From assembly GCA_018136815.1 (NCBI GenBank), contig CM030938.1:1834202-1898201 (forward strand): DNA of 64,000 nt. Direction: 5' to 3'. The stretch's first letter is position 1. Each line of letters starts with the position of its first letter. The notes beneath the pieces are model-generated. The model did not search any database. It was not told the origin of the DNA and saw only the letters and a list, made by a program, of their open reading frames with translations. Below, piece after piece: positions 1 to 10,002 of the stretch. This stretch comes from Isochrysis galbana (Eukaryota; Haptophyta; Isochrysidales; Isochrysidaceae). Made by a program: the position numbers and the translations under genes.

Positions 1-130
1 GATTTTCGTGGGGTAGAAGGGGGGTCGCGCGCCGGGGGGGGGGGTCTGGGGGGGCAGGTAAGGGGGGTCCCTAGGGAATCCTTGGACACCCAGGAGGGGT
101 GGAAAATGGTGGTAAAAAAGAGAAATATCA
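1..130 (+). repeat. Dispersed G-rich repeat, copy 1
   Basis: A G-rich stretch followed by the phrase GGAATCCTTGGACAC and then a GGTTAAAAAGAG-like end. A clearly related copy lies at about 45483-45625 in the same orientation. It has no coding potential and is probably the edge of a dispersed non-coding element. Confidence 0.5.
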
Positions 131-534
131 TCGAAATTTGGGGGTGCGGGTGCGGGCTCGAAATGTGAACGAAACCTCAATCCCAAACAACAATCAAAAT
201 TTGGGCGAGTTGAAAACGAAATCCTGACCCCAGCCTAGGGACGGATGGGGTGCAGGGCTCCTCGCCCAGAGCCCTTGTTTCTTGTTTTTCCTGCGTTGGC
301 CTTGGTGCGTGTGGGTCGGCGACGCGGGGAGGCCGCGTGCCGGTGGCGTCCCCCTCGCGTCTCGGGAGACGACGGCTCGATCGATCGCCCCCTTCTATTT
401 TTGGATGGGGACGGGGAGAGAGGGAGAAAAGGGGGGTGGTTCTGTGTTTAGTGTTTAGAGAGGTGACGAACGAGAAACGGAGGAAACGGATCTCTTGCTG
501 TGTGGAGCGTTCGCGGGTGTTGCTGCGGGGGGGG

Positions 535-571
535 AGAGAGAGAAGGAGAGGGAGAGAGAGAGAAAGAGAAG

Positions 572-614
<43 letters not shown>

Positions 615-905
615 GGAGAGGGCGAGAGAGACGGGAGAGAGAGAGAGAGAGGGAGAGAGAGAGGGAGAGAGAGGGAGGGGAGCGGGGGGAGGAGAGAGGA
701 GAAAGAGGGCGAGAGAAGTGGAGAGTTTGATGAAAGGTGCGGTTACAGTCTCTAGGATTGGCTCGACTTTTCCCGCGGCCGCCCCGAGCTCGCACTCCTC
801 CCGGGAGAGGGGCGGGGCGGGCGCAGTGGCAGAGGGAGGGAGAGGGAGGGAGGGAGGGAGAGAGAGAGAGAGAGGGAGGGAGGGAGGGAGGGAGGGAGGG
901 AGGGA
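535..905 (+). repeat. GA microsatellite tracts upstream of the first gene
   Basis: Two purine tracts, GA/GGGA at about 535-720 and GGGA/GA at about 820-905, on the coding strand just upstream of the gene at 1010. All long reading frames here are repeat artefacts in several frames at once. Similar tracts precede most confident genes of the window. Confidence 0.8.
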
Positions 906-1009
906 GGACGAGCTCGATGGACGCCTCGCCATGTCACCTTGCGCCCCACCCGCCCCACCCGAGTGATCCTCCAGCCGCGTCTCTGCCCCATCCGCCGCCA
1001 CACACCTTG

Positions 1010-1690
1010 ATGCCGCGTGAGGCAAAGGAGTCCTTGTCGCGGAAGCGTGGGCGTGCGCTGTCCATCTCCTGGGGCACCGTGCACGAGTACCAATTCACGC
1101 CCACACTCGACGCCTCCAAGGTCTCTATTACTGAGGGGCCGCCCATTGGTCTGGGAGATCTCCAGTCCTCCGTCCACCACAAATCAGTCGAGGCATACCA
1201 CTTGAAGCGCTTCTCGGGGCCGAGCGATGAGCGCAGGGTCAACATTATACCACCAGAAGAGCGCCTCGCGGCCGTCCGTCAGGTGCGCCGGATAGAGTCC
1301 ATCGAGCACGAGCTCAATGTGCAAGAGGCAACAAGGCGGGGGCGCATGGAGACGGTGCGCGAGCTGTTCGCCGAGGAAATCGCAGCACGCCGCGCACAGC
1401 GTGAGCAGGCTGCCCACAAACACGTCGAGGCAACCGTCGCCAGCAGCTCCGTGGCAGGCACCGGCACACCCCCATCGGTCAAAACAGAGTCCATCCGGGC
1501 CATCGATTCGCAAGAGAAGGCCGGTGTGGTGCGAGAGCACATCCTGCGGAGAGTACCTGCCCGATCCACCGCTTCCGCCTCTTCCAAGCTGGTGAACAAA
1601 CAAAATTGGCCAGATGCTAGGCACGTGCCGGATGTTGCGTCTGAGCCGGCCGCAGGACCCGCCTCGCCTTACTCTGTGGTGGTGCGGTAA
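1010..1690 (+). CDS. Hypothetical 226-aa protein with conserved-looking N-terminal motif and coiled coil
   Basis: An ORF of about 226 aa starting MPREAKESLS and ending in TAA. Residues ~10-45 carry SISWGTVHEYQF, then a stretch ending GPPIGLG. This arrangement (basic residues, V-x-E-[FY], then GPP-hydrophobic) resembles a short motif I associate with uncharacterised proteins of stramenopiles and other algae; that association is from memory and not verified. Residues ~75-145 are rich in R, E, A and Q and are likely helical or coiled coil; the C-terminus is low complexity. An in-frame ATG at 917 could add 31 Pro/His-rich residues, and an upstream exon is possible. The GC-rich codon usage matches other genes here. 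Function unknown. Confidence 0.55.
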   Translation: MPREAKESLSRKRGRALSISWGTVHEYQFTPTLDASKVSITEGPPIGLGDLQSSVHHKSVEAYHLKRFSGPSDERRVNIIPPEERLAAVRQVRRIESIEHELNVQEATRRGRMETVRELFAEEIAARRAQREQAAHKHVEATVASSSVAGTGTPPSVKTESIRAIDSQEKAGVVREHILRRVPARSTASASSKLVNKQNWPDARHVPDVASEPAAGPASPYSVVVR

Positions 1691-2864
1691 TGTGTGAGAG
1701 GTGCAACCGTTGAGATGCCAACGCGGGGCACCATCTTCTGCCGGACCTCCCTTTCCCGTGGTTTGAAAGTATACGTATGTGAGTCGGCAACCGGCGATGT
1801 CCCGCCTAACGTCTAGAAACGGCTAGCCCCATTCGCCCCCATCGCCGCTTTCTAAGTTCTGCTCTCGCAATCCGCAGCTGCTCATATGACTCTCTAGCAT
1901 GCGGGTTGCAAACACTCGTGATGAGCTTTTTGTGAAAGTGATGGTCGAGGTTTTCCCGCATGTCAAGCCATGGTGCGCGAGTCGTGCTCCTAGTGCTCTC
2001 TCGCTTCTTGGCCCTTCTGCCGCCTTCCGGTCGATGTACATACGAGTGCGTCTATCTCGTCCTTGGTGTCCGGGCCCCGGTGCTTGCTAGATATATCGTG
2101 AACAATCGATATGTAACGCGCCAAACAAATCAAAGCCGAAGAAAAGCGTCTCGTCCAGTGCCGAAAGTGGACCATCGGATGTCGATAATAGTTTTGAAAT
2201 CGTAAGTGACTGGCTGGCTTGAGCCATACCAGGTTGTGCTTGAGTGTTGGGAAAGGGGCCCTGGGATGTAACATCCCGTGTGAGACGCATGGGAGGCGCG
2301 GCACCGGGACGAAGGCGGCACACCAGAGGAGGGGGCACACGGACGGGCGGCCAAGGCGGTGGCGCAGTGGCGCATGAGCCTCAGCCGGACAAGGGAGGGA
2401 CGGAGACGGAGGCGAGCCACTAGCCCGGGAAGGCCAGGATGCTGTGCAAGGCCTTCTCGTCGTCGGCGAGCTAGGCGTCGCGCTGGGGCGAGTTGAGCAC
2501 TTCGCGTGCGGTGGCGGGTACGACGAAGCGGAAGCGGGCGGGGCGCGGGGCCGGAGGCCGGAGAGAGTGGTGGCGTCGATGACGACGTACTTGGTGGCCT
2601 TGTGGAGCTGGGAGCATTGTGGGGGGGCCGGGGGAGCGGAAGGGGTAGGGCGGTCAAACAATTTTTTGTTAGGGGTAAAAAAATGACCAACTCAGAATTG
2701 AGGAAATTCGAGGATTTTTTCGGTAGAAAGTTCCCGATACACCCAAGCAAGCACATATCCGGGGCCCATTAGGATCCGGACACCCCCCTTAGGCCCCCAC
2801 AACAAAACGTTGTTAAAAATGACAGAAGACGCAAAAATTATCGCTGAAGCTTGAAAAGCTGAAC
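1691..2864. other. Intergenic region without a convincing gene
   Basis: Several overlapping ORFs on both strands, none with a recognisable domain. On the minus strand around 2430-2620 a stretch reads as plausible protein only if frames are switched and two TAG codons are crossed, so at most it is a decayed coding fragment. Confidence 0.4.
2647..2694 (-). repeat. Dispersed TTTGACCGCCC-ended repeat, copy 1
   Basis: Read on the minus strand, an ACCCCTAAC...TTGTTTGACCGCCCTA segment. Related copies sit at about 41430-41480 (minus), 45690-45745 (plus) and 63310-63358 (plus). The shared end suggests a defined element terminus. Confidence 0.5.
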
Positions 2865-3345
2865 TTCAAGTCGAGACCAGGCGCGCTGCGTGCCCGTTTT
2901 CGACGATCCATCGATCCATCTCCATCCGGATGGGGGACCCCACCAGAAACCAAATACACAGGACCCACCCGGATGGCGACGCCAATCGGGCAGGCCGCGC
3001 CCCGAACCCTCGTCGAAATCACCCATCCACCGAGCCCATTGAACGTTGAGCCGTCGCCGAGGGAGGCCCGGAGAGCCCAACTTCGAACCGATGCCGGGCG
3101 CGCTGCGTGCCCGTTTTCGACGATCCATCCGGATGGGGGACCCCACCAGATATCAAATACACATGTCACACCCGGATGGTCACGCCAATCGGGTAGGCCG
3201 CGCCCCGAAACCTCGTCGAAATCACCCATCCGCCGAGCCCGTTGAACGTCGAGCCGTCGCCGAGGGAGGCCCGGAGAGCCCAACGTCGAACCGATGCCGG
3301 GCGCGCTGCGTGCCCGTTTTCGACGATCCATCCGGATGGGGATGG
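2865..3345. repeat. ~203-bp tandem repeat, about 2.3 copies
   Basis: The phrase GCGCGCTGCGTGCCCG occurs at 2881, 3098 and 3301, giving spacings of 217 and 203 bp. The first unit is longer because of a 14-bp GATCCATC-rich insertion. Units are highly similar throughout, so the duplication is recent. 203 is not a multiple of three and the frame changes between units, so the long minus-strand ORF here is a by-product and not a repeat protein. Confidence 0.8.
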
Positions 3346-3357
3346 GGATGGGGGACC

Positions 3358-3480
3358 CAGCTCCTCACAGCGCGCACGCGGCTACCATGGCTGCCCGAGG
3401 CCCCACCCCGACCATCCCGACTCGCCCCTCGCACCTCTCAGGATTCGCCCGCTCGAACTCGGCATCGAGAACTAGGATCA
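3358..3480 (+). repeat. Dispersed repeat shared with 41813-41930
   Basis: Contains CACGCGGCTACC, CCGACCATCCCGAC and CTCGAACTCGGCATCGAGAA in the same order as the copy at 41813-41930, with scattered differences and small indels. Both copies end shortly after CATCGAGAAC. No coding potential is evident. Confidence 0.6.
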
Positions 3481-4841
3481 GCTCACCGACGCTGACGCGG
3501 CCGTCCACGCGTGGCTGACGAGCATCCGCCTTCAGGTACACGGGCCGGCGACCGCAACCATCTACCGGAGAACTCCCCCCCCCACTGAGTAGTGGTAGTG
3601 GGGAGGGCGTACGGTGGTCGCCGGCGGAGATGGCGGCTAAAAAACTTGCCTTCAAGTGGCACCTTCACAAAAGTACCCGAACCAACTGCGCAAAGCCCAA
3701 AGTCCAAACTGGCACCTTCACAGGTTTCATTGCCGACTTACTGGGTTTTCACCCCAATGAGCGTGTGGCGTGTGGGGAGCTTTAACGGGAGCCGGGGAGC
3801 CGGGGGCATGCGAGGGGGGAGGTATAATCTGGTGCTTAGTTTTCTTTGTGCCATGGGATTTGGTGCGGTCATGTGCGTCGTGGCTTGGCGTCTTGGTACA
3901 AGGCTAGTGAGAGTAGCAGTACTAATGCTCAATAATATTATTATAGCTACTACTAGCAGATGAAGGCGCCGCGAAAAGCGAAGACGCGCTTGCGCAAGCG
4001 TGACGGGACTTCTATTATATGTGCTACATATCATTGTCATTGTCATAAGCATAGGTTCTCGTTTTGCGTGCAGACAAGCCTTATCTCCCAGCCCACCTTC
4101 CCTCCCTTTTCAACTCGCGCGCCCACGTACTGGCACGCCTGGGCGCGCTCGCATGAAGCACAAGTGGAACGGAGCCTCAGGAGGATGTATTCTCACCACC
4201 CAACAGACAATCTTACGACTTAGTACATGTGTTTACCCAAGGCGAGCCCAAGAGCCTTGCGTGCCTCAATTGCGCATTGGTCGATGAGACCTAATAGGGG
4301 CCATACGCAGTCACATTAATTGGTGAACAACGCGTTGGCCCCGGCACCGACGAGCTGTACCAAGAGGACTAGCACTTCATCACATTTGATGAGCGTATTA
4401 TCAATGGAATAGTAGCTCTAGCGAAGCACTTGGCGAGAAAATTGCGTCTGCTATCCTGTGTAGCCGCTTGCAGGTCTGCAACGTGTATTCATCGAGCGGA
4501 TCCTCTTGATGCGATGCTGTGGCAAGTTTGTTGTCCGAGGAGGGGATCATATCTTTGTGTGCACCTCATTTCACACCAATATCCAGGTCGAGTGCACGGG
4601 CCTCACGAGGTGCTGCGTGTGAAGTGCGATTAGTTGACTGAAGCGATTAGTTGACTGAAGCCGCTATATGATCGCCGCGGAATAGATTTGCAACCATCTA
4701 GTTGGCACCTAACCGCTGCAGCTTGTGCCAAGCCAGCATGCCCAGAGGATGGGATGCACACAGCTGAAAGTCTAGACGGCATGCATGCCAAGGCACAGAG
4801 CAACCATCGTTGAAGAGTAAGGGCGGTCTCAGCCTCCCATC
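3481..4841. other. Intergenic region
   Basis: No ORF with a recognisable product. A 17-bp direct duplication of GCGATTAGTTGACTGAA lies at about 4626-4660. Otherwise nothing notable. Confidence 0.5.
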
Positions 4842-5348
4842 TCACCTACTCCTGGCTCTTTGCTCTCGGTGTTCGGCAAGTTGCGCCTTCCACACCCTGA
4901 CCAACTTCACAGCAAGCTCTGCAACAGCGGGCGAACTGTGCTTTCGCAACTTGCCTACCAGAAGACCAATGTTAGTTGCCTCGAGCAGTGGGCGCGTACA
5001 GGGCATTGCTGCGAGGCGTCTCAAGAGCGCCAGACAGGCCTCCTCGTCCCCCTTGTCCACAGCAGCGGACAGTCTGTGCCGTATATTGAGCACATCGCCT
5101 TCCCCAAGGTAGAGCGTGGTTGGTACGCCTTCGAGTGCTGAAGCATGCCTCTCGCCACGGCTCCAGTCAACAACGCCACGCAGACTCTGTAATGTTGCCT
5201 GGCGTAGTTGTCCTGAAGACGAGGAGCTGCTAGGGAACTGATCGTTTGCGCCACGCTTCCACTGCACCGGCAGCGCAGTAAGCTTTGTCTGTCCTGCCAT
5301 GTGTGACGTCGAGCTCTTGGCAATGGCCTTTTTTGGCTTTGTGGACAT
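4842..5348 (-). CDS. TFIIS N-terminal (LW/TFS2N) domain protein
   Basis: A 168-aa minus-strand ORF from the first ATG (MSTKPKKAIAK). The N-terminal ~60 residues are basic and Ser-rich with a run of serines. Residues ~80-160 form a helical bundle sequence (RLSAAVDKGDEEACLALLRR, then LLVGKLRKHSSPAVAELA, then KLVRVWK), which is the pattern of the TFIIS N-terminal domain found in TFIIS, Elongin A, Med26 and IWS1: a first helix pair, the G-x-L-V-x-x-L-[RK]-x-H core and the VW[KR] end. There is no TFIIS zinc ribbon, so this is not full-length TFIIS; it is more likely a small transcription-elongation adaptor. It is divergent from the LON-domain gene with a ~590-bp shared upstream region. Additional exons cannot be excluded. 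Confidence 0.75.
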   Translation of the reverse strand: MSTKPKKAIAKSSTSHMAGQTKLTALPVQWKRGANDQFPSSSSSSGQLRQATLQSLRGVVDWSRGERHASALEGVPTTLYLGEGDVLNIRHRLSAAVDKGDEEACLALLRRLAAMPCTRPLLEATNIGLLVGKLRKHSSPAVAELAVKLVRVWKAQLAEHREQRARSR

Positions 5349-5937
5349 GAGGCAAGACCTTCTGTTGGCCGTGACACTTGGACGGGATTGCACGAAGTTG
5401 GCTCCCCGCCGCGAGAGCGCACGTGCGAGGCCGAGGGAGCAGAGCGAGGGTGAGAGAGACCACAGCGGTGGGGGGAAGGGGGGGCAGGGGGCTGTGTGGC
5501 TAGGGCGTGGAGCTCGGCGCGGAGGCCATCCACTTCTCTCTGTGTATGTGATAGAGCTCTTCTAGTGGAGTATTTCTCATGCTCGGTCTTCACCTCTCTC
5601 TCTCTCTTCTCCTCTCGTTCTTCTATTCTTCTCTTTTCTCCTCCGGGACGAGTAGTCCCTCCGACTATAGAAGTATTATCTCTATTCCCTACCACCAACG
5701 TCCCTTCTTTCTGACGTGGGAATCCAAACTCTCTTCTCTCCCCTCTTCTCTTTCTCCTCTCTCTCTCTGCTCTTTCCCTTCTGGAAGTGGTTTGCGCGCC
5801 AAAACGGAACCCCTCGGTCGCTCCGGCGATGTACCCCTCGCGGTATCTCTCAGCCGGAAAGGGAAAGGGAAGGGGGGGGGGACTCGAGCCGCGGGGGAGG
5901 GGGGGGGGCGCCGGCCGCCGCCGCGCTCCTCGCCACC
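5349..5937. promoter_or_regulatory. Shared divergent upstream region with CT-rich tract
   Basis: It lies between the minus-strand TFIIS-N gene and the plus-strand LON-domain gene. It carries pyrimidine (CTCT/TTCT) tracts at ~5590-5780 and a G-run segment at 5870-5910 before a Kozak-like GCCACCATGATGG. It probably holds both promoters and 5' UTRs; no specific factor site can be named. Confidence 0.5.
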
Positions 5938-7656
5938 ATGATGGACAGCCTGGCCGAGAACATGACGAACGCTCAGATCCACGAGGCGGGCTCGTTCGAG
6001 CCGATCTTGGGCGGCGTGCCAGGCGGATCCGTACGCTCCATCTTCTTCTACAACGCCGACATCGAGCTGGGGAGCGAGGCAGGGCTGCTGCTGTTTGAGC
6101 CACGCTACCGCCTCATGGTACAGAGGGCGATGTGGGAGCCAGACAGGCGGCGGCAGATCATCTTCCTGCCCAACTTTCAGCGGTACATCGGCGCCCATGG
6201 CGACATCGGCGCGCTCGCGCACATCACGCGATACAGACCGATCCGTGACGGGAAGGCAGGGCTGCCGCGAGCCGAGGTGACGCTGCGCTTCACAGACAGG
6301 GTCCTTGTGCTCTTCCACTGGGAGCAGCCGCGTACCGACAGTCTGCACGAGTGCACGTTCACAATGATCCCGCCGCTCCCGCCACCATCGAGTCTTCTTG
6401 AGCGCCTGCTCGACTGCCTGCATCAGTCGACTGACATGCAGTACACAGTCTCAACCAAGAGAGGTTTCCTCAACATCCACTCGGAGCCTACAGACGTGTT
6501 TGATGTGACCAACATCGTGGGCACTCTCATCGATGGTGAGGTCATCACCGAAATTGAGAGGTATGGCAGCTGGGTGCGGCACGAGCGCGGCTGGTCAATC
6601 TCGCGCATCCGGGGTGACCGCTTCGTCTGGCTTGTTCCAATGGCGCCGGTCGCGGCAGAGTTGCCTGCAGGAGTGACAATGGTGCCCACTTCCAACAACG
6701 CACGCGTGCAGCACGTGCTGCTCCACGCACCCTCTTGCGACGCGGCCTCCGCGGCGCGCGCCTACCTGGAAGAACTCTTGCCTGACTCCTCCTCGTGCAT
6801 CGTCGAGGCGATCCTGCCGCCCGCCGACGAGACGGAGCTCATCTCAGATGCCATTGAGAGGATAGCGGAGGCTGTCCGCAGGTACGGGGTTAAGCACAGT
6901 GACCTGGTGGAGCCTGAGCGGGCGAGTGTCGGAGACGAATTTGCGGCGCAGCTTCAGCATGTGCAATCTCTCACAGCAAAGGAGTTGCGCGACGCGAGCC
7001 GCCTGTTGGGCGCAGATCACTCTGCGTGCATCGAACGAGAGGAGCTCGTCGCACTTGTACGCTCGGCCCTCGGTGTTGCCGCAGAGCGTCTCGCAGGGGC
7101 CGTCGCCGCCCAGCAGCTGTTGGCGGGCGCGCCAGTGCCGATCGCGTGTGGAGCTCCATGTGGCATGCGCATCGTGGCTTGCCTCTTCACTCAGCCGGGT
7201 GAACCGCCTCTTGGCGCTTGCACAGCTGCGAGGGAGGGGACGTCATCCGATGGCTTCACTCTACCCATCCCGCTGCGACGAACGTTGCCGGGCTTGCTGC
7301 GACGCTCTTTCAACGAACAGTACTCGTGGGAGATCGCCAACTTGCCGCTATGCTCTTCCATAGAGTCGCCGACGCCGCAGCACGTGGCCGATGCCGCCGT
7401 GCTCTTGCTCCGTTCCGAACAAGACTCATGCACCTCGGTACAAGTCCCGGCACGCCTCGCGCGCACCTACATCGCTTCCACATCGGCAGGCATCTCTCGC
7501 ATGCTCCGCCGGGTCAATTGGCCACGGTTGCGCTTGATCTATCTGGGCCAAAAGCAGGATTCGTGCCTGTTCTCTAAGCTTGATGAAGATCTCGTTCGAA
7601 AAATCGGCGAGCATATTGTCGCCTACACGGAGGCCCCTAGGCAAGTGAACGCCTAG
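5938..7656 (+). CDS. LON substrate-binding (LON N) domain protein without protease domains
   Basis: A 572-aa ORF; the start was chosen at a Kozak-like GCCACCATG, since the longer in-frame extension to 5716 is CT-repeat-derived. Residues ~35-125 show a LON N-terminal substrate-binding domain: FYNADIELGSEAGLLLFEPR then YRLMVQRAM, where the FEPRY element is diagnostic of the family. Around residues 340-380 a segment (TAKELRDASRLLGADHSACI, then EREELVALV) matches the short helix-loop 'cysteine-acidic-[KR]-x-E-L' fold seen in SAP/ARMET-like segments. No Walker A ATPase or Ser-Lys protease is present, so this is not the Lon protease itself. Stand-alone LON domains occur in cereblon-like and RING proteins. 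Likely cytosolic or nuclear; role unknown. Confidence 0.75.
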   Translation: MMDSLAENMTNAQIHEAGSFEPILGGVPGGSVRSIFFYNADIELGSEAGLLLFEPRYRLMVQRAMWEPDRRRQIIFLPNFQRYIGAHGDIGALAHITRYRPIRDGKAGLPRAEVTLRFTDRVLVLFHWEQPRTDSLHECTFTMIPPLPPPSSLLERLLDCLHQSTDMQYTVSTKRGFLNIHSEPTDVFDVTNIVGTLIDGEVITEIERYGSWVRHERGWSISRIRGDRFVWLVPMAPVAAELPAGVTMVPTSNNARVQHVLLHAPSCDAASAARAYLEELLPDSSSCIVEAILPPADETELISDAIERIAEAVRRYGVKHSDLVEPERASVGDEFAAQLQHVQSLTAKELRDASRLLGADHSACIEREELVALVRSALGVAAERLAGAVAAQQLLAGAPVPIACGAPCGMRIVACLFTQPGEPPLGACTAAREGTSSDGFTLPIPLRRTLPGLLRRSFNEQYSWEIANLPLCSSIESPTPQHVADAAVLLLRSEQDSCTSVQVPARLARTYIASTSAGISRMLRRVNWPRLRLIYLGQKQDSCLFSKLDEDLVRKIGEHIVAYTEAPRQVNA

Positions 7657-7889
7657 TCGTGCAACGGTATAGAAGAGGTGCGAGGAAGCAAGGAATCGTC
7701 AGGTCAAGCCACTCAGATCATCTGAACGCCTTGTGCACGCAGTCGCGGATGCCTACGTTGCCAAGTGGGGATGTACGAGATCGATGTTCAGAAGGAGTGC
7801 GCCATTCCGTCTGTCTTCGTGAAGTATTTGCCAAAAAAAACCTAAAAAATTCCCCGCCACATGTGCATGTGCGGCGTGACGCAATGTGC

Positions 7890-8070
7890 TTAAAAAATAT
7901 TCTTGAAGACGCCTACTACTTTGCTATCCTTCGTCCCTCGCGCTGGGGACTACCCCTACCCCTGTCATCGCCCATGCCCCACCCTCACTCCCCTTTCTTT
8001 CGCCCCCCCCCCCCCCCCCGGTCCTTTTCGTTCGGCGTTCGGGCTTTCGGGGGGTCGACCCATGTGCACT
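7890..8070 (+). repeat. Dispersed C-rich repeat family, copy 1
   Basis: An AAAATATTCTTGAAG-type lead, CCTAC...CGCCC, a long C-run, then CCTTTTCGTTCGG and GGGGG. It is related to copies at 9301-9470, 47370-47540 (plus) and 31500-31690 (minus). The flanks 7657-7889 and 8071-8634 hold no supported gene; 8440-8560 has pyrimidine and C runs. Confidence 0.5.
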
Positions 8071-8634
8071 ACTTTGGGTGACTGCGAAGGGCGGTTTCAG
8101 CGAACGAATATGTATAGAAAGTAAGGAGGGAAGGAGGGAATCTACGCGCATAAAACGAAAGGAGCGGGAGGGTAGGCTTCGCGCTGGGGAAAAGTCCTCG
8201 ATCAGCAATGAACACCTACGACGAGAGCGAGAGCAGGCGCGGCGGGGGAACGACAGCAAGGAGGGACCAAAGAGAGATGTTGCGGGTAAGGAAGGGGCCT
8301 TGTACACTTGCCTCCCCCTATACGCCCCGACTAGGTTCCCCGCGCGACTCCCCCCGTCCGTAGCGCCCCGATTCCCTCCCCTTCGCGCTATCTCGATCGG
8401 CCCCCTCCCCCCGCGAAAGCCCTTTCCCTTCTCCTCCCTCCCGCCTTTCCCCCGAGTGCTCCCTTGAGTTTCCGCCCCCTTTCCCGTCTATTATTTTCCC
8501 GCGCGTCCCCCCCCCCCCCCCGCGCGTGACGTTTTTCCCCTGGTGTCCTCCGAACGCTCTTCGCCAGCGCCCGATCGCCCCTCGTGCTCCTCCCGTCTGT
8601 TCTCGCCCTCGCCCTCGTGCCGTAGTGTCTCGTG

Positions 8635-9306
8635 ATGACTGAGAGTGCGCCCGCGCCATCCGACCTGTCTCCGCGTGCTCCTCCAGTCCCTCCTCGTCCA
8701 CCCCCCATGCCCCACATTGATCAAGCTTCTCATGTTATGTCCCAACTCTCTCTCTCACCAGACCACCCCACAGCCACAGCTTCACTCAGCCCACCACATG
8801 GTAGCGGAGGTGTGCCCTCCACGCCCTCCCACTCTCTCCCCGTGCCCCACACCCCCATCGCCGCCGCTCCCGAGCCACCCCCTGCCCCATCCGCCTTCCT
8901 CGAACCTGACCAGCCCTCCCAAATGACCTATCCACAGCCCACCCAAGCACACCATGCACAATCACAACCACACGGCTGGCCACAGCTCCCTAACGCCACC
9001 GCCACGCCCGCACAACCGACGTTCTACTCTCCCCTCCCGCACCTCGCCTCGCCCGAGCAGCCCTCCCCTCTCTCCCCCGTTGCCGCCTACCCAGCCTCCT
9101 TCTTCCCTCCTCCTCATCCAAGCCCTCAACACACCTCCACCAACCCACTCCCACCGAATCAGCCACCTCCTCCCCAATACCCCCCGCTCAACCACCCACC
9201 CCTCATCAGCTCCAGCCTCTATCGGCTCCCGCCAGGCGCCGTCCCCTCCCCATCCCCACTCCACCGCTGGCGAGAGGCAAGTAACGAGGAGCGGAAAAAA
9301 ATCTAA
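8635..9306 (+). CDS. Proline-rich hypothetical ORF (223 aa)
   Basis: An uninterrupted ORF starting MTESAPAPSD, about a third proline, with many Ser, His and Gln residues and no domain, signal peptide or membrane segment. It is either a disordered protein, a first exon, or part of a mobile element. It lies between two direct copies of the same dispersed repeat (7890-8070 and 9301-9470), and its last codons run into the second copy, which favours the mobile-element reading. C-rich sequence keeps frames open by chance, so confidence is low. Confidence 0.3.
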   Translation: MTESAPAPSDLSPRAPPVPPRPPPMPHIDQASHVMSQLSLSPDHPTATASLSPPHGSGGVPSTPSHSLPVPHTPIAAAPEPPPAPSAFLEPDQPSQMTYPQPTQAHHAQSQPHGWPQLPNATATPAQPTFYSPLPHLASPEQPSPLSPVAAYPASFFPPPHPSPQHTSTNPLPPNQPPPPQYPPLNHPPLISSSLYRLPPGAVPSPSPLHRWREASNEERKKI

Positions 9307-9470
9307 AGATCCAGGGCTAACGCTAACACCTATTGCTAGACTGGCATCCTCTTTCTACCTCCCGTTCGTTCATCGCCCTTACTTCCCTTTCCTTCGCCCC
9401 CTTACCTTCCCCCCCTCGTTCCTTTTACTTTGGTTTTGGGGGTGCGGCCCAAGTGCTCAGGTGCTCTGCT
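9301..9470 (+). repeat. Dispersed C-rich repeat family, copy 2
   Basis: Starts near AGATCCAGGGCTAAC, continues with ACACCTATTGCTAGAC, a pyrimidine-rich CGCCCTTACTTCCC stretch, then TTTGGGGGTGCGGCC. The minus-strand copy at 31500-31690 matches the whole order, including the lead; copies at 7890 and 47370 match the second half. Confidence 0.65.
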
Positions 9471-9907
9471 CCCATGGGCCCGGCTCGGAGTGCGAGTTCG
9501 AGGGAGGCCTTTCGTTATGCGCTATAGACTATCTATAGATGTCGTTGCCCTACCTATCGAGGTATTTTGTGCGCCGTGCTCGTATACTTGTGTCGTTTTG
9601 TTTGGTTCCCTCCTCGTGTCGGGATTGTCCTGGGTGCGCACTTAGTTCTTAGTTGTGCCTTGTGCCTATCGGATCCCTATCGTCTCGTCTCCCGGTTGAT
9701 TTCCGGGGTGGCTACAACCAAGTGTATCACTCGCAGACGCAGGTGAAGGTGCGGGTGAAGATATCCCCGCAGGCCTTGCAAAGACCCTGGCACCCTGGCA
9801 GAGCCCGGGGGCGGGCGTACGGGGCATCATGGCGCCCCAGCAACCAACTACAGCTACATTTAAAATTGCATGTACGTACATACAACATACAACTCCTCGA
9901 AAAAGAC

Positions 9908-10002
9908 GCGAAACTTGCAAAACTTATTGCGAAACTTGGGCGGATTAGTGCGAAACTTTGCAAAACTTTTGCGCGAAACTTGGGGGGGTCCGGCGCGAAA
10001 CT
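9908..10002 (+). repeat. Five GCGAAACT(T) direct repeats spaced 21-23 bp
   Basis: GCGAAACTT begins at 9908, 9929, 9950 and 9973, and GCGAAACT at 9995. Spacings of 21, 21, 23 and 22 bp place all copies on about the same face of the DNA helix. Extra CAAAACTT half-copies lie between some units. The array is about 180 bp upstream of the chromodomain ORF, as binding-site arrays of promoters or transposase subterminal sites often are. The function is inferred only. Confidence 0.7.

Noticed and set aside
250-966. Long plus- and minus-strand ORFs through the GA repeats
   Set aside because: Simple (GA)n and (GGGA)n sequence is open in several frames at once; the products are Arg/Glu or Leu/Ser repeats without any fold.
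2380-2680. Minus-strand gene with coherent-looking words in several frames
   Set aside because: Needs frame changes and two TAG read-throughs, and no family is recognised; at best a decayed fragment.
5021-6103. 360-aa minus-strand ORF
   Set aside because: Antisense shadow of the LON-domain gene start and CT tract, with no protein features; the TFIIS-N frame overlapping it is the real gene.
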